Shown: piece by piece, positions 53,975 through 61,165 of the stretch
How positions within the stretch are numbered: position 1 is the first letter of the stretch
Layout of the letters: each line of letters opens with the position of its first letter
NCBI GenBank assembly: GCA_035623255.1
Contig: DASPTU010000082.1
Coordinates: 44,421-108,420, forward strand
DNA from: JAFAGX01 sp035623255
GTDB taxonomy: Bacteria > Acidobacteriota > Terriglobia > Terriglobales > Acidobacteriaceae
Length of the DNA stretch: 64,000 nucleotides
Direction of reading: 5' to 3'
Made by a program: the position numbers and the translations under genes
The notes under the pieces: model-generated
Databases searched by the model: none
The model's input: the letters and a program-made list of their open reading frames with translations, nothing else
What the model was told of the DNA's origin: nothing

Positions 53975-54493
53975 TTACAGTTTCACTTCCATGTACAACG
54001 TGCCCGGCATGGGATTCACACGATAAGGCGCAATCTCGTAGAAGCCCAAGCGCCGGTATAACACGACAGCATCCTTCATTACGGGTTCCACCGTGTCGAG
54101 CCGCATAAACTTGTAGCCGATCTTGCGCGCTTCCGCAATCACTGCGTTCGCCAGGACGCGGCCCAGGCCTTTACCGCGAAATCGTGGCCGAACATAAAGC
54201 CGTTTCATCTCGCAGATGTCATCCTCGAGTTTGTGCATCGCTACACAACCCGCGATTTCGTCCCCAAGCCTCGCGAGCAGGAGTCGGCCGTCGGGCGGAG
54301 AATAGTCCCCCGGCAAATTTGCCAGTTCCTGATCAAAGTTCTGGAAGCATAGGCTGAAGCCGAGGGACTTTGCGTATTCAAGAAAGAGCTCGCGCGCTTG
54401 CGCGACATCTTTCTGGGACTGCGCCTGAGCGATGGAAAAGTCCGGAGTCGCGGACAAACTCGAAGCCTCTGTCATTTCGCGTTGTCCCTGCAT
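53975..54493 (-). CDS. GNAT family N-acetyltransferase
   Basis: 172 residues. The acetyl-CoA site is visible in 'LYVRPRFRGKGLGRVLANAVIAEA' (in part, R-G-K-G-L-G pattern), with 'AGCVAMHKLEDDICEMKRLYV' before it and 'LYRRLGFYEIAPYR' after it. The acceptor is unknown. It begins 8 nt after fabG on the same strand, so co-transcription is likely. Confidence 0.9.
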   Translation of the reverse strand: MQGQREMTEASSLSATPDFSIAQAQSQKDVAQARELFLEYAKSLGFSLCFQNFDQELANLPGDYSPPDGRLLLARLGDEIAGCVAMHKLEDDICEMKRLYVRPRFRGKGLGRVLANAVIAEARKIGYKFMRLDTVEPVMKDAVVLYRRLGFYEIAPYRVNPMPGTLYMEVKL

Positions 54494-54501
54494 TGATTGC
54501 C

Positions 54502-55245
54502 CTAACCCATCAGCATCCCGCCGTTCACGCTCAGCACGTGGCCGGTAATATACCCGGCCTCTTCCGACGCAAGGAACGCCACCGCATTGGCAACGTCCTC
54601 GGGCGTGCCGAGTCGTCCCAGCGGAATGTTTTTCAAGGCTTCCTGTCGCAACTGATCCGGCAGCCTGGCCGTCATGGCAGTTTCGATGAACCCCGGCGCG
54701 ACAGCGTTACAAGTTATGTTGCGCGAGCCTACCTCTCTTGCAATCGCCATCGTCAATCCGATCAAGCCCGCCTTCGCAGAAGCGTAATTTGCCTGCCCTG
54801 CCTGACCCGTCTGACCGAAGATCGAAGTGATGTTAATGATCCGTCCCCAGCGCTGCTTCAGCATCAAGCCGATCACTTGCTGAATACAGAGATAAGCTGA
54901 GGTCAGATCGGTGTTCAGCACCGCATCCCAATCGGAACGCTTCATTCGCATGACAAGCTGATCACGAGTGATGCCGGCGTTGTTGACCAGAATGTCGATC
55001 TTTCCTAACTCCGCCAGTGCGGCTTTAAATGTCGACTTGATTTGCTCTTCCTCGCCGACGTCAACAGCAAATATATGGGCCTTGCCGCCCTGTTTGGTAA
55101 TCTGCTCCGCAACTTCATTCAGTTTTTCCTGGCTCCGGGCAGCCAGCACGACGGCTGCCCCATTTTCCGCCAACTTCAGAGCGCAGGCCCGACCAATGCC
55201 CTGGGATGCGCCGGTAACCAGCGCAATTCGGCCCGATAAACGCAT
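54502..55245 (-). CDS. fabG: 3-oxoacyl-ACP reductase FabG
   Basis: 247 residues, ATG 55245. Short-chain dehydrogenase: 'VTGASQGIGRACA' (NADPH loop), 'VNNAGITRDQLVMRM', catalytic Ser in 'NITSIFGQTG', 'YASAKAGLIG' (YxxxK) and C-terminal 'TGHVLSVNGGMLMG'. The 'GITRDQLVMRM' segment favours true FabG over other SDRs. It reduces 3-oxoacyl-ACP in fatty acid elongation. Confidence 0.93.
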   Translation of the reverse strand: MRLSGRIALVTGASQGIGRACALKLAENGAAVVLAARSQEKLNEVAEQITKQGGKAHIFAVDVGEEEQIKSTFKAALAELGKIDILVNNAGITRDQLVMRMKRSDWDAVLNTDLTSAYLCIQQVIGLMLKQRWGRIINITSIFGQTGQAGQANYASAKAGLIGLTMAIAREVGSRNITCNAVAPGFIETAMTARLPDQLRQEALKNIPLGRLGTPEDVANAVAFLASEEAGYITGHVLSVNGGMLMG

Positions 55246-55274
55246 GACTAGCTCCTCAATCTGAAAAACGGAAA

Positions 55275-56471
55275 TTATAGCTGCACGTGCACGCCGGTGC
55301 CTTTTTCAGTTTGTTCGGCGATTTCACCGCGAAACAGGTAGCGTAACCATGGCGGCGCAATCAACGTGGTCACTGCCGTCATGAACACCACGATGGCGTA
55401 GGTGGCTTGCAGCACAATGCCCGATTGCAATCCCACCAAGGCGACAATCAGAGCCACTTCGCCACGCGGCAGCATGCCAACCCCAACCCGAAAGGCCGCT
55501 TGCCAGCCTTCGCTCAATAGCGGCAGCCCGCAGCCGATTATTTTGGAAACGATTGCCAGCAACGAGATCACGCCGGCCGCCAGTAAAACCTTTCCCGTAA
55601 AGAGCCGCAGGTCGAGGCGCGATCCTATGGTAAAGAAGAAAAAAGGCGAGAGAAATTCCGTGATTCCACCGACGCGGGGCACCAGATTCCAGTGTGGTGC
55701 GTAATCAGAAAACACAAGGCCCGCAAAGAATGCGCCGATGATGGCTGTCATCCCGATCTTTGCTGCCAGCCAGGACAGCAGAAGGCAGATACCAAGCGCA
55801 ACCACAAGAGAGGCGTTCTGCATGGAAAGCTGCTCAACGCCAGGTTCAATTCGGCGGACGATTCTCGGGGCGATGAAGATCATGAATAAAGCAAACCCGC
55901 CGGCTTCCGCCGCCAGTACCGTCAAATGGGTCCACTTGGGCGCGCCCCCATGGGCGAAGCCGCCCACGACCGCCAACAGCACCATCCCGAGGATGTCGTC
56001 GAAAACCGCAGCTCCCAGGATGATTTTTGCGGTGCGGGTTGAGAGCACATGCAGATCGGCGAGTACGCGTGCCGTGATCCCTACGCTGGTCGCGACCATG
56101 GCAGCCCCGGCAAACACAGCTTCGCTCGAGGCGTCGCCGCGAAGCTTCATGTACCCGAAACCCAGCACAAATGGCACAAGCACGCCTGCAACCGCGACTT
56201 GCACGGCTTTACCGCCAACATCAATCAGATCACGCGGGCTGATTTCGAGGCCCGCCCTAAATAAAACGAAAATCGCCCCAATCTCGGCAATCGAAAAAAT
56301 AATGTTGCTTGGCTCAATCAGCTTTAGCGCATACGGACCAAGCAGAATGCCGGCAAGAATTTCTCCCAGGACCGAAGGCAGACCTAGGCGCTCGAAGATC
56401 TCGCCCACCACTTTTGCGGAGACGAATACCGTGAAAAGCTCCAGAGGGAGCTGCTCGGAACCTTGGGTCAT
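55275..56471 (-). CDS. Cation/proton antiporter (CPA2/KefB-like)
   Basis: 398 residues from ATG 56471. About 12 membrane helices. CPA2 features: 'LGEILAGILLGPYAL', 'FVLFRAGLEISPRDL', 'GAAVFDDILGMVLLAVVGG' (the DD pair is unusual as it comes with 'FDD'), 'AIIGAFFAGLVFSDY', 'LPRGEVALIVALVGL'. It probably exchanges Na+ or K+ for H+ across the inner membrane. No RCK/TrkA-N domain is fused to it. Confidence 0.9.
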   Translation of the reverse strand: MTQGSEQLPLELFTVFVSAKVVGEIFERLGLPSVLGEILAGILLGPYALKLIEPSNIIFSIAEIGAIFVLFRAGLEISPRDLIDVGGKAVQVAVAGVLVPFVLGFGYMKLRGDASSEAVFAGAAMVATSVGITARVLADLHVLSTRTAKIILGAAVFDDILGMVLLAVVGGFAHGGAPKWTHLTVLAAEAGGFALFMIFIAPRIVRRIEPGVEQLSMQNASLVVALGICLLLSWLAAKIGMTAIIGAFFAGLVFSDYAPHWNLVPRVGGITEFLSPFFFFTIGSRLDLRLFTGKVLLAAGVISLLAIVSKIIGCGLPLLSEGWQAAFRVGVGMLPRGEVALIVALVGLQSGIVLQATYAIVVFMTAVTTLIAPPWLRYLFRGEIAEQTEKGTGVHVQL

Positions 56472-56588
56472 TGCTATCGACCAAGCATATGTGAACCCCA
56501 AACTGCACGCAGCAAAATTCGGGAGCGGTCCGTCATCGCTATCGATCAGGGTGTGAGTAAAGTGATTTCGTGCCGGGGTGTTTATGGA

Positions 56589-57434
56589 TTAGAGGCTGGA
56601 CGAGGTTTGAGCCTCATTCGGCTCAGGCGACACGTGGTAATCGGAATTGAAAACGTCCACTACGATCCGGCCCACAATGCGCGCTCTGGCGTCGGAATGC
56701 AGATGGATGGGCAAGGTGAACGAGTCGACATCGGCGTAGTCCTGAGAGAACTCGACTTGCTTGAGAAAAATCGATGGGGACTTTACCAACCTGCCTTCCG
56801 CCCGCACCATGCTGCCGGTGAATGCATCCAGGTAGATCCGTCCCTTGAATAAGCCGGCACGCTTGTGCCGGGGTTTCACGTGATAAACGTGCAACACGCG
56901 TCCTTCCAACTGGGTCGTTCCTTTGTAAGAAAACTTGTAATTTGCGGGGCTCAGCGCATTCAACGACGGGTCGTCCTTTTCTACATGGCTGGCTTCCGAC
57001 TGCAGCAGGCGCAAGATCACGTTGCTCTTGACGAAGTTGTCGCCGGTAAAACGCACGGCCTTGAAGGCCAGCGAACGCGGGGCAGCATAATGGCGCTCCA
57101 GTTCGTACTCTCCATATTGTTTCGTGTCGGGCAGTTCGGCTCGAATCAATGAATCTACAGAGTAAGAAGATAGCTGCTCCATTTGCGCGCTGGTCCGGTT
57201 GCGATAAACCTGTAGCGCCAGTTCCGGGCCCATGCGTGGAAGCGTTGGCTTCGAGACCAGCGGTACAGAATCAGATACCCCGGTGGTCGAGCAGTCGAAC
57301 TTGCAGGAGAGTAGGACCCCGGTTGGATGTTCGCTGCCCTCGGGACGGGACACGTCCGGCCCCCTGCCTTGGGCAGCTGCCAATGTGGAAAACCACACAA
57401 CTGGAATGACTAAGGAGACGGAAAACCGATGCAT
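56589..57434 (-). CDS. Secreted protein, outer membrane lipoprotein-sorting-like
   Basis: 281 residues from ATG 57434, where a signal peptide begins ('MHRFSVSLVIPVVWFSTLAAAQG'). The frame is open for another 250 codons upstream, but that part is antisense to thyX and not credible. The mature protein is beta-rich: 'GEYELERHYAAPRSLAFKAVRF', 'YKFSYKGTTQLEGRVLHVYHVKP', 'KGRIYLDAFTGSMVRAEGRLV', 'VEFSQDYADVDSFTLP'. This pattern resembles LolA/RseB-like lipid- or protein-binding folds. The function is unknown. A conserved Cys pair 'SCKFDC' lies near residue 45. Confidence 0.7.
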   Translation of the reverse strand: MHRFSVSLVIPVVWFSTLAAAQGRGPDVSRPEGSEHPTGVLLSCKFDCSTTGVSDSVPLVSKPTLPRMGPELALQVYRNRTSAQMEQLSSYSVDSLIRAELPDTKQYGEYELERHYAAPRSLAFKAVRFTGDNFVKSNVILRLLQSEASHVEKDDPSLNALSPANYKFSYKGTTQLEGRVLHVYHVKPRHKRAGLFKGRIYLDAFTGSMVRAEGRLVKSPSIFLKQVEFSQDYADVDSFTLPIHLHSDARARIVGRIVVDVFNSDYHVSPEPNEAQTSSSL

Positions 57435-57554
57435 GATCAATGATCTATTAACCTTATATAAGATTCCGCCAGTCGCTGGGAAGTTACTAAAAAGTGTTTG
57501 CCCGCGGAACGGTTGCAGTAAGATCTCAATTCCAGCTAAAACCTGAGGTCGGCA

Positions 57555-59132
57555 ATGTCTGAATCTGACAACTCCACTCAACCAACGAACGGAAACTATA
57601 GCTCCGAGACGGCAGTCGAGGTTTATGCCGTTTATGGCGCAGAGCCCGAAATCCAGGCCTACGCCATGGCGAAATATTCGCGCTCCGCTCTGTCCATGAA
57701 GGAGTCGCTGAAAGAAATCAGTCAGCAGAAGGCCGAAAAGTTTCTTAATACCTTCTACTTTCAGTACGGCCACCGCTCGATTGCGGATTTGGCCCATATT
57801 GCGCTCGCCATCGAAAAGCTTTCTATTCTTGCCGCCATCGCGGTCGCCGACGAGCAGCGCTGGGACGGGCAGGAGCGCTCCACCAGATACCAGGATTTCA
57901 AAAAGAGCGGCCACTTCACGCCGGATTTTGGCGAAGATCGCGATGCTGCCGCGTTGTATGAGAAAACCGTAGCTGCTTTGTTCGCCGAGTATGAATCGCT
58001 TTCCGAGAAGATGACGCTTTATCTGGCAAGCGTCGTGGCCAAGCCTGCGGACATGAAGCAGGAAGCGTACGAACGAACGCTGCGGGCCCGCGCGTTTGAT
58101 ATCTCCCGCTACCTGCTGCCGTTGGCGACCAACACATCTTTGGGTGAGATCGTCAACGCCAGAACACTCGAGGGCCAGGTTTCCCATCTGCTCTCACACA
58201 CACACAAAGAAGTCCGGCATCTGGGGGATTTGCTGAAACGAGCCGCAACATCTCCTGCTTACAACGCCAGCGAACCTGCTCTAAGAAAGATAGTCAACCA
58301 GATCCGCGCATTCTCGCCGGAACTCGGCGCAGATGTAGAACGCGAGTTGCTGCGCGACGTGCGAGTTGCTCCAACCCTGGTCAAATACGCCGATCCCAAC
58401 CCGTACGAAATTGAAACCCGCCGCGAATTGCAGGATGCCGCGAAGCAACTCATGAAGGGCCAACGCGTCGATCCGGCGCCGCTGGTCGACTTGCTTGAAG
58501 AGGAAAACCTGGAAGTGGAACTGGCCACCACGCTCTTGTACGAGCGCTCGCACTACTCCTACCGCCAGATTCGCCAGGTAGTTTCTGACGCAGGGGAAGA
58601 TACGCGCCGGGAAATCATCGATGTCGGCTTACGCCATCGCGGCAAGCACGACGAGATGCTGCGTCCATTCTGTGCCGGGCAGCAGTTCCGTTTCGACATT
58701 TTGATGGATATCGGTGGTTTTCGCGACATGCACCGTCACCGCCGCTGCATCCAGATCGGGCAAGGCTTTACCACAATGCAAGGTTACGACATCCCCGAAG
58801 AAGTGAAGGCGGCAGGCCTCTCGGACAAGTATCGGACAATCATGCAGCGCACCGCGGATGCGGTCGCGCGCCTGGCTCAGGCACGTTGCCCGGAGGCGGA
58901 GGAAAGTTCGCAATACGCCATTCCGCTGGCCTTCCGCAAACGCACACTTTTCAAGATGGATTTTGCCGAGGTGGTGTACATCTCGGAGTTAAGAACCACC
59001 CCCGCCGGTCACCAATCGTATCGGAACGCCGCATATGGCATGTATGAGGCTGTTGCGAGAAGGTATCCGGCGCTGGAGAAGTACTTCCGCGTTATCGATG
59101 TGCGCGAGCCAGTGGATCTTCTGAAGCGGTAG
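57555..59132 (+). CDS. thyX: FAD-dependent thymidylate synthase ThyX, twin-domain form
   Basis: 525 residues, ATG with GAGGT ribosome site. About twice the length of ordinary ThyX (220-300). The N-half (~20-235) has 'YGHRSIADLAH' and 'QERSTRYQDF' (106-115), matching the NExSxRY half of the ThyX motif, but lacks the RHR part. The C-half (~315-525) has 'RHR' at 394-396 ('DMHRHRRCIQIG'), with the following Ser and NExSxRY part missing; it ends with 'YISELRTTPAGHQSYR'. ThyX methylates dUMP to dTMP using FAD, NADPH and methylene-THF. No thyA is in the window. Activity of this form is uncertain. Confidence 0.88.
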   Translation: MSESDNSTQPTNGNYSSETAVEVYAVYGAEPEIQAYAMAKYSRSALSMKESLKEISQQKAEKFLNTFYFQYGHRSIADLAHIALAIEKLSILAAIAVADEQRWDGQERSTRYQDFKKSGHFTPDFGEDRDAAALYEKTVAALFAEYESLSEKMTLYLASVVAKPADMKQEAYERTLRARAFDISRYLLPLATNTSLGEIVNARTLEGQVSHLLSHTHKEVRHLGDLLKRAATSPAYNASEPALRKIVNQIRAFSPELGADVERELLRDVRVAPTLVKYADPNPYEIETRRELQDAAKQLMKGQRVDPAPLVDLLEEENLEVELATTLLYERSHYSYRQIRQVVSDAGEDTRREIIDVGLRHRGKHDEMLRPFCAGQQFRFDILMDIGGFRDMHRHRRCIQIGQGFTTMQGYDIPEEVKAAGLSDKYRTIMQRTADAVARLAQARCPEAEESSQYAIPLAFRKRTLFKMDFAEVVYISELRTTPAGHQSYRNAAYGMYEAVARRYPALEKYFRVIDVREPVDLLKR

Positions 59133-59138
59133 CTGAAG

Positions 59139-60191
59139 CTAGGTGTACATCACCTTTCGGTCGCCCTTCACGATTCTTCCGACCGTGTAGGCTTTTTCTC
59201 CGACCTTGTCTAAAATGCTCTGCGCTTTTTTGAATTTGGCTGCCGGAACCACCAGCAGCATGCCTAACCCCATGTTGAAAGTGCGCAACATCTCAGATGG
59301 AGGCACGTTGCCCAGCTTTTGCAGGTGTTCGAAAATTGGCAGAGCTGGCCAGGTCCCAACTTCAATAATCGCGGCCGTTCCCCGTGGCAGCACTCGCGGC
59401 AGATTTTCGGTGATTCCGCCGCCAGTGATGTGCGCCATGGCCGATACGCAATCACCGCTAACCAATTTCTTGATCACCGGCCAGTAGCTCTTGTGCGTCT
59501 GCATCAACTCGTTTCCGACCTTGCCCTTGAGCTCGTTGACGTAAGTCTCAGGAGTGTATCGGGCAACCTCAAAAAACAACTTGCGCGCCAATGAATAGCC
59601 GTTGGTGTGCAGACCAGTCGACGGCAGCCCGATAATCACATCACCAACTTGAACGCTCTTGCCGTTTATAACCCGCTCGCGCTCAACCACTCCGACGATG
59701 AATCCGGCGAGGTCGTATTCTCCGTCGCCGTAAAACCCCGGCATCTCCGCCGTCTCACCACCAATCAGGGCACATCCGTTGTGTTTGCACGCCTCGGCCA
59801 GACCCTCGATCACCTTCTCCACCACTTCGGGAATGATCTTTCCCGTTGCCAGATAATCCATAAAAAACAGCGGAGTCGCGCCCTGCACCGCGATGTCATT
59901 GACGCAATGGTTGACCAGGTCCGCGCCCACTGTGTGGTGGGTGTTCATTTCGAAGGCAATCTTCAACTTTGTCCCCACCCCATCCACGCTCGACACCAGC
60001 ACCGGATCCAGGTACTTTTGCTTGTCGATCGCAAAGAGCCCCCCGAAGCCGCCGATTTCGCTCAGAACGCCTTTGTTGAAGGTTTTTTGCGCGAGGTACT
60101 TTATGCGCTTTTTCGTGCGATTGGCGCGGTCGATATCCACACCGGCATCCGCATAAGTTATAGTCGCGCCGTCAGCGGGGCTTTGTTCCAC
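59139..60191 (-). CDS. purM: Phosphoribosylformylglycinamidine cyclo-ligase PurM
   Basis: 350 residues. AIR synthase family: 'TYADAGVDIDRANR', 'LVSSVDGVGTKLKIAFEMN', 'VGADLVNHCVNDIAVQGATPLFFMDYLATG' (in part), 'LIGGETAEMPGFY', 'GLPSTGLHTNGYSLAR', 'ITGGGITENLPRVLP'. It closes the imidazole ring in purine synthesis using ATP. It ends 6 nt from thyX and is convergent with it. Confidence 0.97.
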   Translation of the reverse strand: MEQSPADGATITYADAGVDIDRANRTKKRIKYLAQKTFNKGVLSEIGGFGGLFAIDKQKYLDPVLVSSVDGVGTKLKIAFEMNTHHTVGADLVNHCVNDIAVQGATPLFFMDYLATGKIIPEVVEKVIEGLAEACKHNGCALIGGETAEMPGFYGDGEYDLAGFIVGVVERERVINGKSVQVGDVIIGLPSTGLHTNGYSLARKLFFEVARYTPETYVNELKGKVGNELMQTHKSYWPVIKKLVSGDCVSAMAHITGGGITENLPRVLPRGTAAIIEVGTWPALPIFEHLQKLGNVPPSEMLRTFNMGLGMLLVVPAAKFKKAQSILDKVGEKAYTVGRIVKGDRKVMYT

Positions 60192-60295
60192 AGGTAGTTC
60201 CGTCGGGATTGCGGGGGTTGTTGCGCCTTACGGAGGAAGCTCAACCTCACGAGAGCGGCCCATTTTAGCATGAATTTGCTACTCTTTAGCCGCAC

Positions 60296-61165
60296 ATGCG
60301 CGCCGCTGTTATCTTCGGACTCGATTCATCCGAGAAAGACCTGAAGCCGTTTCGCGGGAATTCGAGTGCGGAGTGGTTGATCGGCCTTCCCGGGCGCTCT
60401 TGCGAAGCAGACGTCATCCTGATATTCGGCGGCGACGGAACCATCCATCGTCACCTCGCGCGCTTGGCCGAATTACAACTTCCGGTACTAGTCGTGCCCT
60501 GTGGCAGCGGAAACGACTTCGCCCATGCCCTGCGCCTCCCAAAAAAGAGAGAATCGCTTTCAGCATGGAAGAAGTTCGGGTCTGGCGGATGCAACGTCCG
60601 CAGCATCGACTTGGGAATTATCACTGCGCTCTCCACGTCGACTTCGCACTACTTCTGCTGTGTCGGTGGGGTTGGCCTCGACACCGAGGTCGCCCGCCGC
60701 GCCAATCAACTTCCCCGCTGGCTGCGCGGCCACGGCGGCTACGTTCTCAGCCTGCCGCCAGTTTTATTCCGGTTCGCTTCTCTTCCCATGCGGCTCAGCT
60801 TAGCGGATGCGGGAGACGGCGACAGAATGACGAACCACGAAGAAAGCCCTATTGTCTTGGCCGCCTTTGCCAACGCACCTGCGTACGGCGATGGAATGAA
60901 GATTGCCCCTCGCGCGCAGCTCGACGACGGCAAGCTCGACGTTTGCATCATTCATGACATCAGTCGGTTCAAGTTGTTCTTGCTGTTCCCGACGGTGTAT
61001 TTCGGGCGGCACCTAGCTCTCGACCGGGTGGAATACCTGCAAACCACTCGTCTGAGGATAGAAACCAGCAAGCCGCTCGATGTCTACGCCGACGGCGAAT
61101 ACGTCTGCCAAACGCCGATCGAGGTCAGCATTGCCCGGAACGCGCTGAAGGTTGTCCATTCGTGA
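60296..61165 (+). CDS. Diacylglycerol/lipid kinase family protein
   Basis: 289 residues, ATG 60296. DAGK catalytic domain: 'DVILIFGGDGTIHRHLARL' with GGDGT at 45-49, 'VPCGSGNDFAHALRLP', and C-terminal 'APRAQLDDGKLDVCIIHDIS' and 'YADGEYVCQTPIEVS'. The family (DgkB/YegS/LpxK-like sphingosine kinase) phosphorylates lipids; the exact substrate is unknown. Its TGA overlaps the GTG start of the helicase gene. Confidence 0.93.
   Translation: MRAAVIFGLDSSEKDLKPFRGNSSAEWLIGLPGRSCEADVILIFGGDGTIHRHLARLAELQLPVLVVPCGSGNDFAHALRLPKKRESLSAWKKFGSGGCNVRSIDLGIITALSTSTSHYFCCVGGVGLDTEVARRANQLPRWLRGHGGYVLSLPPVLFRFASLPMRLSLADAGDGDRMTNHEESPIVLAAFANAPAYGDGMKIAPRAQLDDGKLDVCIIHDISRFKLFLLFPTVYFGRHLALDRVEYLQTTRLRIETSKPLDVYADGEYVCQTPIEVSIARNALKVVHS

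Noticed and set aside
57435..58187. 250-codon upstream extension of the secreted protein frame on the minus strand
   Set aside because: It is antisense to the well-supported thyX gene, while a signal peptide starts at ATG 57434.
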